Source: Candidatus Vecturithrix granuli (lineage in GTDB: Bacteria > Moduliflexota > Moduliflexia > Moduliflexales > Moduliflexaceae). Taken from it: 38,618 nt of DNA. The stretch lies in contig DF820466.1 in NCBI GenBank assembly GCA_000739535.1, positions 656,234-694,851 of the forward strand, written 5' to 3'. Of the stretch, positions 9,200 to 18,421 are shown piece after piece. The translations under genes and the position numbers were made by a program. The notes below the pieces were generated by a model, which was not told the origin of the DNA, did not search any database, and saw nothing but the letters and a program-made list of their open reading frames with translations. The stretch's first letter is position 1; each line of letters opens with the position of its first letter.

Positions 9200-10069
9200 A
9201 TGCAAACATTGCATAATATGATGCAGCAGCAAGAATATTGGGATATTATTATCCGCCCCAAACGCCATCTGTTTGATATTGACCTGAAAGAATTGTGGGA
9301 ACACCGCGATTTGCTGATGATGTTCGTGAAGCGTGATATTGTCACGGTCTATAAACAGACAATTTTGGGACCAATCTGGTTCTTTATCCAGCCGATTATG
9401 ACGACCATCATCTATGTGGTCGTGTTCGGCAATATCGCCAAAATTTCGACCGATGGCATTCCACAGCAACTATTTTATCTTGCCGGGATTTTGATGTGGA
9501 ATTATTTTGCCGAATGTTTCAGTCAAACTGCCGATACCTTTGTGCAAAATGCCAATTTATTCGGCAAAGTCTATTTCCCGCGTCTGATCGTGCCGCTCTC
9601 TAAAGTCGTCTCCGGTTTGATTAAATTCGGCATCCAGTTGTTGCTCTTTTTCAGCGTGTATGCCTATATTCTGGTAAACAATCCGCACGTGCGCCCGACC
9701 CGCTGGCTGCTGCTGTTTCCGTATTTTGTGCTGTTAATGGCCGGTATGGGGCTGGCGTTCGGGATCATTTTTACCTCCCTGACCACCAAATACCGGGACC
9801 TGAAATTTCTGCTGAGTTTCGGCGTGCAATTGCTGATGTACGCTTCGCCGGTGATTTATCCGGTCAGTACATTGAGCGAACGGGCGCGGAGGATCATGCT
9901 GCTGAATCCGATTGCTTACGTGCTGGAGGGTTTCAAATATGCGTTTCTTGGCGCCGGCGTGCATACGGGCAAAGGGTTAGCGTATGTTACGATCTTTACT
10001 GTGGTCATGCTGGCCCTCGGCATTGTGATTTTTAACAAAACCGAACAGAATTTTATGGATACGGTATGA
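9200..10069 (+). CDS. wzm: ABC-2 type polysaccharide export permease (Wzm family)
   Basis: This 289-residue protein has six membrane helices and the family opening: a cytoplasmic amphipathic segment (LWEHRDLLMMFVKRDIVTVYKQTILGPIWF) leading into helix 1. Later segments such as FYLAGILMWNYF, KVYFPRLIVPLSK and LNPIAYVLEGFKYAFLG are typical of O-antigen and teichoic-acid exporters. It pairs with the ATPase seven bases downstream to export a completed lipid-linked polysaccharide. Alternative ATGs lie at 9218 and 9221; I kept 9200. The 166 bp upstream (9034-9199) contain no recognisable gene or well-spaced promoter. Confidence 0.92.
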   Translation: MQTLHNMMQQQEYWDIIIRPKRHLFDIDLKELWEHRDLLMMFVKRDIVTVYKQTILGPIWFFIQPIMTTIIYVVVFGNIAKISTDGIPQQLFYLAGILMWNYFAECFSQTADTFVQNANLFGKVYFPRLIVPLSKVVSGLIKFGIQLLLFFSVYAYILVNNPHVRPTRWLLLFPYFVLLMAGMGLAFGIIFTSLTTKYRDLKFLLSFGVQLLMYASPVIYPVSTLSERARRIMLLNPIAYVLEGFKYAFLGAGVHTGKGLAYVTIFTVVMLALGIVIFNKTEQNFMDTV

Positions 10070-10076
10070 TGATCCC

Positions 10077-11384
10077 ATGAACGAAACCGTCATCAAAATC
10101 GAAAACCTTTCCAAACTCTACCGTTTGGGGCAGATTGGCACTGGTACGCTATCACATGATCTAAACCGCTGGTGGGCCAAAGTGCGCGGTAAAGAAGACC
10201 CCTACGCCAAAATCGGACAGGTCAACGATCGCACGAAACAGGCGGCGTCGGATTATGTCTGGGCTTTGAAAGACATCAATCTCGAAGTGAAGCATGGCGA
10301 AGTGCTGGGGATTATCGGCCGCAACGGCGCTGGCAAATCCACGCTGTTGAAACTGATTTCGCGCATTACGGCCCCGACCACCGGCGAAATCAAGGCCAAA
10401 GGCCGTATCGCCTCACTGCTGGAAGTGGGCACCGGGATGCACCCGGAAATGACTGCGCGCGAAAATATTTATTTAAACGGCGCGATTCTGGGTATGAAAC
10501 GTCAGGAAATTGCTCGCAAATTCGACGATATTGTGGAGTTTGCGGGCTGCGCCATGTATGTGGATACGCCGGTCAAACGCTATTCCTCCGGGATGCGCGT
10601 CCGACTCGGCTTTGCCGTAGCCGCCTTTTTAGAGCCGGATATTCTGATTGTGGATGAAGTCCTGGCGGTCGGCGATGCCGAATTTCAGAAAAAAGCGATT
10701 GGGAAAATGAAAGAAGTTTCCACCTCTGAAGGCCGTACTGTGCTGTTTGTCAGCCATAATATGTCAGCCGTGAAAAATCTTTGTAAAAGAATTGTCTTAA
10801 TTGATGAAGGGCATATTATGTTTGAGAGTGACGATGTCGGCGCAGGAATTAGGCACTATTTACATATTGAACAGGATGGACAACTCTGTTCCGGGGAATG
10901 GAGAAACAGACAGGGGATATCAGAGAACCAATATGTTGATTTGCTACGATTTTATGTGACGAATGAAGATGAACATATTTTACGAGATATTCACAGAAAT
11001 AATACTCCTATTTACCTATGTGCCGAGATTAACATAAAACAGTTACATGAATATTTGTCTTTTGCATATTTTTTGTATGATACGGAAGGGGATTTGGTAT
11101 ACTTGTCGAGCTCGGCTGACAAAACTAAACAAGAATGGCCAAGATTTAGGGAAGGATTCCAAAAAGTTTATACTCAAATTCCAGCACGTTTTCTGAATGG
11201 AGGCAGGTACATAGTAGAACTAAAAGCCATCATACAAGGGGAAAGTATTTTGAAGGATATTGAGAAGGCCAAACCGATTATCTCCTTTGAAATACGAGGA
11301 GGAATGAGCGATTCCCCGTTTTGGCCTGAAGGAACACATCGAAAAGGGATCCTGGCTCCTATTTTTGACTGGAAGGTCAGATAA
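10077..11384 (+). CDS. wzt: Polysaccharide export ABC transporter ATPase with C-terminal substrate domain (Wzt family)
   Basis: The product is 435 residues. The nucleotide-binding domain covers about 5-245, with Walker A GRNGAGKST at 81-89, signature YSSGMRVRLG at 169-178, Walker B ILIVDE at 189-194 and switch His227. Residues about 265-435 form a Wzt-C-type beta-sandwich, which in studied systems recognises the non-reducing end cap of the exported glycan. It forms a transporter with the Wzm-like permease. Base composition changes sharply near 10770, at the end of the ATPase domain: the line at 10561 is 37/60 GC by hand count, and those at 10981 and 11041 are 19/60 and 18/60. This suggests exchange of the specificity domain. 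Confidence 0.94.
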   Translation: MNETVIKIENLSKLYRLGQIGTGTLSHDLNRWWAKVRGKEDPYAKIGQVNDRTKQAASDYVWALKDINLEVKHGEVLGIIGRNGAGKSTLLKLISRITAPTTGEIKAKGRIASLLEVGTGMHPEMTARENIYLNGAILGMKRQEIARKFDDIVEFAGCAMYVDTPVKRYSSGMRVRLGFAVAAFLEPDILIVDEVLAVGDAEFQKKAIGKMKEVSTSEGRTVLFVSHNMSAVKNLCKRIVLIDEGHIMFESDDVGAGIRHYLHIEQDGQLCSGEWRNRQGISENQYVDLLRFYVTNEDEHILRDIHRNNTPIYLCAEINIKQLHEYLSFAYFLYDTEGDLVYLSSSADKTKQEWPRFREGFQKVYTQIPARFLNGGRYIVELKAIIQGESILKDIEKAKPIISFEIRGGMSDSPFWPEGTHRKGILAPIFDWKVR

Positions 11385-11413
11385 CCTCCGAATGCCAGGA
11401 GCGTAGCAGCGTT

Positions 11414-12130
11414 ATGACTCAAATTTTTAAAATGCTGATAAAAAAAATACAAAAACGGTTTCAAACATTAAAACGTATACTTTATCAAGGAAGGAGTGAA
11501 AGAAATAATAAACCGAACCCGAAAGACTATTCATCCCTTTTAGGCAAGGGTTCTGTTGTTCCCTGTCAGATCGAAGCCTATTTTTTAGCCTTGAATCACT
11601 ATGTAGATGAAGGAGCGTCGGTATTAGATGTAGGCTTCGGTTTAGGGTACGGCCTGAATATTTTAGCCATTAAGGCCAAAGCCGTCAGCGGCGTGGATGT
11701 AGATGCAAAAGCATATAAATATTGCCAGGACACTTTAGTGGGCAGGAATCCCCGGTTAGTTTACCTTGATGTCTATGATGGTTATACCCTGCCATTTCCA
11801 GATGGCGCATTCAATGTTGTCACGTGTGTTGATGTCATCGAGCATGTCGAAGATTATGATCGTTTTATCAAAGAATTGTTGCGCGTAACCCAAAAAGGGG
11901 TCTTTTTCAGTACACCGAATCGTCGACCGGAATATACAAATCCGGACGGAACGCCCAAAAATTACTGGCATCTGCGCGAATGGAGTTTCGATGAGTTCGG
12001 TACTATCCTTAGAAAACATGGCGAGATTGAATGGAATATGTTGAATGGACCATTCGAAGGGCCATTTTATCGCTCTCAAACGGTACAATCAGATACATTA
12101 ACTCTTTCACCATTTCTTTTCAAAATATAA
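11414..12130 (+). CDS. Class I SAM-dependent methyltransferase
   Basis: This 238-residue protein has motif I VLDVGFGLGYG near residues 70-80, an acidic loop after strand 2 (VSGVDVDAKA), and the post-motif NVVTCVDVIEHVEDYDRF, typical of Methyltransf_11/Ubi-like enzymes. It follows wzt by 29 bp, with AGGAG a little upstream of the ATG. The first 35 residues are basic and may not be part of the catalytic fold. A sugar O-methylation or glycan end-capping role would fit its place beside wzt, because ABC-exported O-antigens are often terminated by methyl groups. The substrate is not evident. Confidence 0.82.
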   Translation: MTQIFKMLIKKIQKRFQTLKRILYQGRSERNNKPNPKDYSSLLGKGSVVPCQIEAYFLALNHYVDEGASVLDVGFGLGYGLNILAIKAKAVSGVDVDAKAYKYCQDTLVGRNPRLVYLDVYDGYTLPFPDGAFNVVTCVDVIEHVEDYDRFIKELLRVTQKGVFFSTPNRRPEYTNPDGTPKNYWHLREWSFDEFGTILRKHGEIEWNMLNGPFEGPFYRSQTVQSDTLTLSPFLFKI

Positions 12131-12249
12131 CTATTTTCTGATGAAATCTCCGAATTCGCGTTGGCAAGATTGCATGGCAGTCTCATTCTTCAACATCCTC
12201 TGCCGCAGAATCGCCGTGTATGATCATTGTAGATTATTGAGGGACGAAT

Positions 12250-13059
12250 ATGCATACCAGTATCAGATTTGATTGGAACATCGAGGAATTTGATCTGTTG
12301 CTTGACTGTTGTCATCGAGATGACGGAGTTCGCCTGGCATTACAATATCTGCCAAAAGATCAACCTATTCTGGAAGCGGGCTGCGGCACTGGCAGAGTCG
12401 TGAAATTCATGCACGATTTAGGATATATAATTGAAGGAATCGAGTTGAATGAGGAAATTGTTCAGCAAGTTAAACAACTCTATCCGGAATTAAGGCTATT
12501 CTCTGGTGATATTTTGAACATACCCAGAAATGATCATTCCTATGGAGGGATTATTTCTTTTGGCGTTGTGGAACATTTTCCTGAGGGACTGCAACGTCCT
12601 TTGGCAGAACTATATCGTGTTCTTAAGCCTGGCGGAATAGCTATTATCACTGTACCCTCACTGAATCGAGTCAGGCAGATTAAATATGTTCTTGAGAAAT
12701 ATCTCAGTTGTCTTCATCCACGAAAAAATAATATGATCAGAAAACTTTTTGGAAAAAAACAATTGCAACGAAATACTCATGGATTTAAATTTTATGTTTT
12801 TCCTCAATTTGGAAAGTTTTTCGAATATCGTTTAACCCCACGAGAATTTGAACGCGAATGCATGAAAGCCCATTTTAACATTCTTCATAGCATTCCTATT
12901 TCTCATATAGATGGTCTTTATCATGAATTCGGCACAATGTTTTGTCAGTTTCGAAATTGGAAATTTTATCCAAATCGAGCGGGGAAATTCTTAAATACGG
13001 TTTTGACGAGAATAGCTTTTTTTCATAATCATATGCATGCTCTTATACTCACAAAATAG
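12250..13059 (+). CDS. Class I SAM-dependent methyltransferase
   Basis: The 269-residue product carries motif I ILEAGCGTGR at about residues 40-49, IEGIELNEE after strand 2, GGIISFGVVEHFPEG at the motif II region, and LYRVLKPGGIAIITVPS, all standard for Methyltransf_11. A strong ribosome site (GAGGGACGAAT) precedes the ATG. The 119-bp gap before it (12131-12249) shows nothing convincing. The C-terminal 90 residues are basic and aromatic and may bind a glycan or lipid-linked acceptor. The DNA is AT-rich, like the end of wzt. It probably methylates a sugar of the exported glycan. Confidence 0.82.
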   Translation: MHTSIRFDWNIEEFDLLLDCCHRDDGVRLALQYLPKDQPILEAGCGTGRVVKFMHDLGYIIEGIELNEEIVQQVKQLYPELRLFSGDILNIPRNDHSYGGIISFGVVEHFPEGLQRPLAELYRVLKPGGIAIITVPSLNRVRQIKYVLEKYLSCLHPRKNNMIRKLFGKKQLQRNTHGFKFYVFPQFGKFFEYRLTPREFERECMKAHFNILHSIPISHIDGLYHEFGTMFCQFRNWKFYPNRAGKFLNTVLTRIAFFHNHMHALILTK

Positions 13060-13068
13060 TGTCAACCC

Positions 13069-14232
13069 ATGTTCAAATGGCATTGGCAACTCATAAAACG
13101 TTATATCGAGACAACGTCTATATACAGACATCAGCAGAAACAGATTTCATTAAAACCGGCGGTTAAAGTCAAAGGAAACGTTCTTCTTTCATACCTTAGT
13201 TCACCATTTCAGATGTCTGAAGAGCAGTTGTTGTCTTATACGCATACGAACTATTGGGAATGTGTGCAAATCGCCAGGACCTTTCTGGATCGCGGGTATG
13301 CTGTGGATGTCATTGATCACAAAAATCAACACTTTCGTCCCAATCGCCAGTACGTCTGTTGTATTGATATTCATCGCAACCTTGAACGGCTATCGCCTCT
13401 GTTACTTCCAGAATGCATTAAAATTTTACATATTACCGGTGCTCACTGGTTGTTTCAGAATCAGGCCGAATATACAAGGCTTTTGGCGTTACAACAGCGA
13501 CGTGGTGTCGCTTTAATTCCGCGGCGCATCGCCCCGGCGATTGCAGGCATCGAACATGCTGATTACGCAACAATTCTGGGAAACCGCTTTACCATGGAGA
13601 CCTTTCGTTACGCTGGCAAGCCGCTATATCGTATTCCGCTTTCCACAACCATCCAATATCCCTGGCCAAAAGAGAAGGATTTTGAGGCCTGCCGTTCTCG
13701 TTTTTTGTGGTTAGGAAGTAGAGGCCTGGTGCATAAAGGATTGGATCTGGTCTTAGAAGCGTTTGCTGATATGCCGGAATATCACCTCACGGTTTGCGGT
13801 CCGGTTCAGAAAGAACAGGATTTTGAACGCGCCTATTATCGCGAGTTGTATCAGACGCCCAATATTCGGACGGTTGGTTGGGTTGATGTTACCAGTTCCG
13901 AATTTCAGCAGATTCTCAAGACCTGTATCGGCCTGGTGTACCCATCCTGTTCGGAAGGCGGTGGCGGGAGTATTGTCACATGTATGCACGCCGGACTCAT
14001 TCCGCTGATTAGTTACGAATCCAGCGTCGATGTTGGAGAATTCGGCATAATTTTCCAGCATTCTTCAATAGAGCATATTCAGGAATCTGTCCATTTCATT
14101 AGCAGCCGGCCGTTATCGGAATTACGGCAGCGTAGCAGGGCTGCCTGGGAATTTGCCAGAACGCATCACACACGTGAACGTTTTGCCGAGGAATATCGAA
14201 AGTTTGTCACTGATGTTTTACATATACCATAA
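13069..14232 (+). CDS. GT-B glycosyltransferase, family 4-like
   Basis: In this 387-residue protein the C-terminal half has the GT4 pattern: FLWLGSRGLVHKGLDLVLEA, then a TVCGP strand, NIRTVGWVDV, and a donor-site region PSCSEGGGGSIVTCMHAGLIPLIS. The last replaces the usual E-x7-E helix with a glycine-rich loop containing Glu. The N-terminal half is divergent (HTNYWECVQIARTFLDRGYAVDVID). It starts 9 bp after the methyltransferase stop and is 11 bp before the next glycosyltransferase. The ribosome site is weak. Donor and acceptor unknown. Confidence 0.8.
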   Translation: MFKWHWQLIKRYIETTSIYRHQQKQISLKPAVKVKGNVLLSYLSSPFQMSEEQLLSYTHTNYWECVQIARTFLDRGYAVDVIDHKNQHFRPNRQYVCCIDIHRNLERLSPLLLPECIKILHITGAHWLFQNQAEYTRLLALQQRRGVALIPRRIAPAIAGIEHADYATILGNRFTMETFRYAGKPLYRIPLSTTIQYPWPKEKDFEACRSRFLWLGSRGLVHKGLDLVLEAFADMPEYHLTVCGPVQKEQDFERAYYRELYQTPNIRTVGWVDVTSSEFQQILKTCIGLVYPSCSEGGGGSIVTCMHAGLIPLISYESSVDVGEFGIIFQHSSIEHIQESVHFISSRPLSELRQRSRAAWEFARTHHTRERFAEEYRKFVTDVLHIP

Positions 14233-14243
14233 ATCAAATTGTT

Positions 14244-15416
14244 ATGAATGTTCTGTATGATCATCAAATTTTCGAGAAGCAGCAATTCGGCGGCATCTCG
14301 CGCTATTTTTACGAACTCTGGCGTCATGCCGAAATTGTTGGTTTTTCGGCTCAGATCGAAATCCGTTATGGGAAAAATGCCTATCTGCTCGAAACTGATG
14401 AGTTTCGAGTGTCAATGCAGCCATTCGACGATCCGTGGCGCGTTTTTTTAGAGCGTACCCATGTTCCAGTGAAGAAACAACTCTTCCGCATTAAACAACA
14501 CCTTGTTCAAGAGCAACAATGGAAACTGAGGCTCAAGGAAAAAAACCGCCTTGCTGCTCTGGAACGATTGACACACGCTACGTATGACATCTTTCATCCG
14601 ACCTATTACGATCCGTATTTTCTTGATACACTAAAAGGCAGACCTTTCGTACTGACGGTCTTTGACATGATACATGAATACTTTCCTGAATATTTCAAAT
14701 TAACCGACCGTGTCAGCGAGAACAAATACCGACTTTGCCAGGCAGCGGCCAGGATTATAGCGATTTCGGAACAAACCAAACGTGATTTGACGACCATTTT
14801 TCGAATCAATCCAGATAAAATAGAGGTGGTACATCTTGCCAACTCCTTAGAGCCGGGTTATGACGCGCCCAATGTTGAACTGCCTGAAACCTATGTGCTG
14901 TTTACCGGCAGCAGAGCAATCTATAAGAATTTTTATTTTCTGGTCAGATCCATTGCGGTAATATTACACAAAAATAACCTGAAACTCGTGTGTTCCGGGA
15001 AAAATTTTTCTGCAGCCGAATACCAGTTTTTTGAATCTTTAGGTGTTCAACATCACATCATGCACGTCGCTGCTGATGACGCGATGCTGGCACATTTGTA
15101 TCAGCATGCACAGGCCTTTGTGTTTCCGTCGCTGTACGAAGGATTCGGTATCCCCGTGTTGGAAGCGTTTGCCTGTGGTTGTCCGGCTATCCTGAGCAAT
15201 ACGTCGTCTCTGTTGGAAGTCGGCGGCGATGCAGCCGTCTATTTCGAGCCGAAAGACCTGCGTTCGATTCAGGAGACGATTGCAAAAGTTATCTCACATG
15301 AAGATGTGCGACGCGATTTGATTGCGCGAGGGTATGAACGGGTGAAGTTGTTTTCGTGGGAAACTACCGCAAGAAAAACGTATGATGTGTATAAAAAAAC
15401 GCTCAATGAATTATAA
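14244..15416 (+). CDS. Glycosyltransferase family 4 (mannosyltransferase-like)
   Basis: This 390-residue protein opens with MNVLYDHQIFEKQQFGGISR, including the GGISR acceptor loop of the WbdA/MtfB-like GT4 group. Further on are VFDMIHEYFPEYF, RIIAISEQTKRDL, and the donor signature FPSLYEGFGIPVLEAFACGC with the E-x7-E pair. Close family members often transfer mannose or rhamnose, but specificity cannot be assigned. It lies 11 bp after the previous glycosyltransferase and 18 bp before the next one, consistent with one operon. Confidence 0.9.
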   Translation: MNVLYDHQIFEKQQFGGISRYFYELWRHAEIVGFSAQIEIRYGKNAYLLETDEFRVSMQPFDDPWRVFLERTHVPVKKQLFRIKQHLVQEQQWKLRLKEKNRLAALERLTHATYDIFHPTYYDPYFLDTLKGRPFVLTVFDMIHEYFPEYFKLTDRVSENKYRLCQAAARIIAISEQTKRDLTTIFRINPDKIEVVHLANSLEPGYDAPNVELPETYVLFTGSRAIYKNFYFLVRSIAVILHKNNLKLVCSGKNFSAAEYQFFESLGVQHHIMHVAADDAMLAHLYQHAQAFVFPSLYEGFGIPVLEAFACGCPAILSNTSSLLEVGGDAAVYFEPKDLRSIQETIAKVISHEDVRRDLIARGYERVKLFSWETTARKTYDVYKKTLNEL

Positions 15417-15434
15417 CAAGGGAAAGAGAATATT

Positions 15435-16349
15435 ATGTCGAATAGGCAAAATATGAATGAGCGTGGACTTTCTGTTGTATTAGGGACATTTAACAGAAAA
15501 CCGTTTTTAAAGAAGACAATTCAAAGTGTGAGAAAAGAATTTGAGCAATGGAATATCCCCCACGAAATTATTGTTATTGATGGTGGTTCGACTGATGGAA
15601 CAATCGCCTGGTTAACCAAACAAAAAGATGTGATTTCGATTATTCAATATAATCGCGGGACATGGCAGGGCAAACAGATCGAACAGCGTTCGTGGGGTTA
15701 TTTTATGAACCTCAGTTTCAAATGTTCCCAGGGAAAATACGTGTGTATGCTCAGCGATGATTGTTTGGTTATTCCTGGTTCATTAAAAAATGGCTATGAA
15801 GAATTCGAAAGACGATTAATGCAGGGCAATAGACTGGGGGCGTTAGCGTTTTATTGGCGGAATTGGCCGACAAGAAAAAAGTATTATGTGACTACAGTAA
15901 AAGGCCAGGTGTACTTGAATCATGGCATGTATCTTCGAAAAGCTCTGGCAGAAGTACATTATATCAATGAAGATGACTATTACTTTTACTGTGCAGACAC
16001 TGATTTGACGTTACGACTTTTAAAAGCTGGATATTCGGTTGAAGCGACCGATAAATCGCTCATTGAACACTCTCAACACATCAATGTGAAAGGGCGACAG
16101 GAGAATAAAGGCAAGAATAGAGAAAAACTTCGTCACGATGAAGCAGCACTCCAGACAAACTGGGAAGACTTTTTTTCTGACACTGAATATGTGAATTCTG
16201 TGGATCGTCATGAAAGCGAAATTGTTCCAGACGATACAATTGCTCGTAAAGGTTTTGGTTATGCTCATTTTATGTATCGGTTACGACAATCTCTTAATTA
16301 TCGTTTGAGCCGTGTTTATAACGTTCTATTTCATGGTGTGTCCCTATGA
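15435..16349 (+). CDS. Glycosyltransferase family 2
   Basis: The product is 304 residues with a GT-A fold. LSVVLGTFNRKPFLKKTIQS begins at about residue 12, the nucleotide-binding IDGGSTDGT is at 48-56, and the metal-binding acidic cluster MLSDDC is at about 105-110. An aromatic acidic stretch (NEDDYYFYCADTDLTLRLLKAGY) forms the acceptor-side ED motif. A good ribosome site (AGGGAAAG) precedes the ATG. Its stop overlaps the start of the following gene as ATGA, which implies translational coupling. Sugar specificity is not evident. Confidence 0.9.
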   Translation: MSNRQNMNERGLSVVLGTFNRKPFLKKTIQSVRKEFEQWNIPHEIIVIDGGSTDGTIAWLTKQKDVISIIQYNRGTWQGKQIEQRSWGYFMNLSFKCSQGKYVCMLSDDCLVIPGSLKNGYEEFERRLMQGNRLGALAFYWRNWPTRKKYYVTTVKGQVYLNHGMYLRKALAEVHYINEDDYYFYCADTDLTLRLLKAGYSVEATDKSLIEHSQHINVKGRQENKGKNREKLRHDEAALQTNWEDFFSDTEYVNSVDRHESEIVPDDTIARKGFGYAHFMYRLRQSLNYRLSRVYNVLFHGVSL

Positions 16350-17548
16350 TTGAAGCGCAAAGTAGTTTTGAAGGCAGACGACATCCTCGTATCCTATTGT
16401 TACGTTCATATAGTAAGGCCCCATTTTCCGCAACAATCGCTCGTGCTTTGAGGCATTATCATGAGGTTGAATTTATGCAATATCCTCCCTGGCCCGCTGA
16501 TCGGCGGGTAAAATTGAATAAGCTTTATCGTGCTGACGAAGCATGGGAAGATTTGCATACCAATCTGATCACCAATCTCGCTGAACTTTCAGGAAAATTG
16601 GCGGAGCGATATTTTGATTTTGCCATATTGGTAGATGATGGCGCACAATTATTTCAGTATCAGCAACTGAACTTTTGGGGGAAATGCCGATATTGGCTGG
16701 GCTTTTTACGAAGTATTATTCGGCAAACTCGCCATCAAGCCTGGGAATCGCTTCAGTATGATTGTTCACTGCCATATTCGCTTGCGGAACTTCGCCAATA
16801 TCTGCCTGTTGTGGCTATAGATATAAGCGATGCGGCCTGTTTGATGCCTCAAAATAGACGGATTTTTGAAGAAAGTACCCTCTATTTTAAGCGTGAGTTA
16901 CCTTATGATCGCTTTTTTCTCTATTATCCTGATCGTCCTGCCCCCTGGAGTGATCGAAGAAAAGAATTGCTACCGAAATTTGAAAAGATCTATGGTATTC
17001 CATTAGGAATAGAAGACGGGAAATATGCTCAATTAAAAACCCAGCGCAAACAGCCCCAGGATATTGATGTGTTTTTCGCCGGTGAGATCACGAACACTCT
17101 GCGAAAGACAGCAGCAATACACTTACAAGAATTAGCTTCCAATACTTCATGGAATATCGTCATAAAACAATCAGTTCCATTCCGAGAATATTGCGAGCTT
17201 ATCGCCAGAAGTAAAATTACGATTTCTATCGCAGGTTCACGATGGGAATGTTTCCGCCATTACGAAGCCGTGGCGTTAGGATCAATTCCCTTCATGAACA
17301 AGCCCACTATTGATGCGGTTTGGTGGCACTCCATGCCGGAACAGATCTTTTTTGAGAATACCTTTATCAATTTTACATCGAGAATTGAGCAATTGTTGAT
17401 CAATGAATCGTTGAGAAAGGCGTGTTTCAAGAAACTTGAGCAACAGGTTGAACAATATATGCTCCATTCCAAAATCGTTGGATATATTATTAACACCTCT
17501 CTGGAAAAACTACCATGCCGCCCGGATTCCCATTCCACAAACACGTAA
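16346..17548 (+). CDS. Probable glycosyltransferase (exostosin/CgeB-like C-terminal half)
   Basis: The start overlaps the GT2 stop (ATGA). The 400-residue protein has a basic N-terminal start and a Rossmann-like opening (PRILLLRSYSKAPFSATIARAL). Its C-terminal half has DIDVFFAGEITNTLRKTAA, then RSKITISIAGSRWECFRHYEAVALGSIPFMNKP. That arrangement resembles the donor half of exostosin and CgeB-like glycosyltransferases, where an aromatic-Glu helix precedes a GSIP-type turn. Two Trp-rich middle segments may form the acceptor side. Function is inferred from fold and neighbours, and family assignment is tentative. Confidence 0.65.
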   Translation: MIEAQSSFEGRRHPRILLLRSYSKAPFSATIARALRHYHEVEFMQYPPWPADRRVKLNKLYRADEAWEDLHTNLITNLAELSGKLAERYFDFAILVDDGAQLFQYQQLNFWGKCRYWLGFLRSIIRQTRHQAWESLQYDCSLPYSLAELRQYLPVVAIDISDAACLMPQNRRIFEESTLYFKRELPYDRFFLYYPDRPAPWSDRRKELLPKFEKIYGIPLGIEDGKYAQLKTQRKQPQDIDVFFAGEITNTLRKTAAIHLQELASNTSWNIVIKQSVPFREYCELIARSKITISIAGSRWECFRHYEAVALGSIPFMNKPTIDAVWWHSMPEQIFFENTFINFTSRIEQLLINESLRKACFKKLEQQVEQYMLHSKIVGYIINTSLEKLPCRPDSHSTNT

Positions 17549-17620
17549 AAATAATCTTGACAAGATTCATGACGCATAAATTCAGTACGTTACGATTTGA
17601 TTGTGCGTATCAATGACGAT

Positions 17621-17636
17621 AACCTGTAAACAGGTT
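17621..17636. repeat. Short hairpin (AACCTG-TAAA-CAGGTT) upstream of neuA-like gene
   Basis: A perfect 6-bp inverted repeat with a 4-base loop lies in the 114-bp gap between the exostosin-like gene and the neuA-like gene. There is no U-run, so it is a poor terminator. It could be an operator or a chance palindrome. A TTGACA at 17560-17565 lies upstream but has no well-spaced -10 box. Confidence 0.3.
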
Positions 17637-17662
17637 GAAAAATCAATACTCTTAGAGAAATT

Positions 17663-18412
17663 ATGGCTTCTCAAAGTAAATTGAACATTCTTGCAATTAT
17701 TCCGGCCAGAGGCGGATCGAAATCCATTCCGCGTAAAAATATCCGCCTGCTCGCCGGCCATCCGCTTATTGCGTACAGTATCGCCGCCGGATTAGCCGCT
17801 AAATCGGTGACGCGCCTGATTGTTTCGACGGATGATCAAGAAATTGCTGAAATTTCCCGCGGCTATGGCGCAGAAACGCCATTTTTGCGTCCGGCGGAAT
17901 TTGCACAGGATGACACGCCTGATTTGCCGGTCTTTCACCATGCCCTGTCGTGGTTAGAAGAACAGGAACGCTATCGTCCTGACATCATTGTCCACATACG
18001 CCCTCCGGCCCCGTTGCGTCCTCCGCAGTTGATTGATGAAGCGGTTAAACTTTTGTGTCAGACTCCGGAGGCAGACAGTGTGCGCGGCGTCGGCATCGCC
18101 CACCACACCCCCTATAAAATGTGGCGCACGAGCGACGATGGATTTCTGACGCCGCTGTTGACAGATACATCCGGCGAGCGATATAATATGCCGCGCCAAT
18201 CTTTGCCGACCGTCTATTGGCACACCGGACATATTGATGTCATGCGTTACGATACCCTGATGTACAAAAACTCCATGAGCGGCGACCAAATTCTGCCGAT
18301 TGTCATCGATCCCCTCTATTGTATTGATATTGATACGGAAGATGAGTGGGTATATACCGAATGGCTTATGATGAGTGGAAAAATCCCTATTTTGCAGCCT
18401 CGGCGCCAATAA
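17663..18412 (+). CDS. neuA: CMP-nonulosonic acid cytidylyltransferase (NeuA/LegF/PseF family)
   Basis: This 249-residue protein has the CTP-binding loop PARGGSKSIPRKN at residues 14-26, VSTDDQEIA, and IRPPAPLRPP, a variant of the family's RPTSPLR. The family C-terminal motif IDIDTEDEW is also present. It activates a nine-carbon acid such as sialic, legionaminic or pseudaminic acid with CMP for transfer to a glycan. It is 9 bp upstream of the NeuB fusion, so condensation and activation are adjacent. The length is typical for single-domain family members. Which nonulosonate is used cannot be read from the sequence. Confidence 0.92.
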   Translation: MASQSKLNILAIIPARGGSKSIPRKNIRLLAGHPLIAYSIAAGLAAKSVTRLIVSTDDQEIAEISRGYGAETPFLRPAEFAQDDTPDLPVFHHALSWLEEQERYRPDIIVHIRPPAPLRPPQLIDEAVKLLCQTPEADSVRGVGIAHHTPYKMWRTSDDGFLTPLLTDTSGERYNMPRQSLPTVYWHTGHIDVMRYDTLMYKNSMSGDQILPIVIDPLYCIDIDTEDEWVYTEWLMMSGKIPILQPRRQ

Positions 18413-18421
18413 GGCAACATT

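Noticed and set aside
12131-12249. About 40-codon open frame starting at 12141
   Set aside because: It runs into the methyltransferase start, has no ribosome site or recognisable motif, and is likely chance.
17954-18409. 151-residue minus-strand open frame
   Set aside because: It is antisense to the NeuA-family gene, has no ribosome site, and shows no motif.
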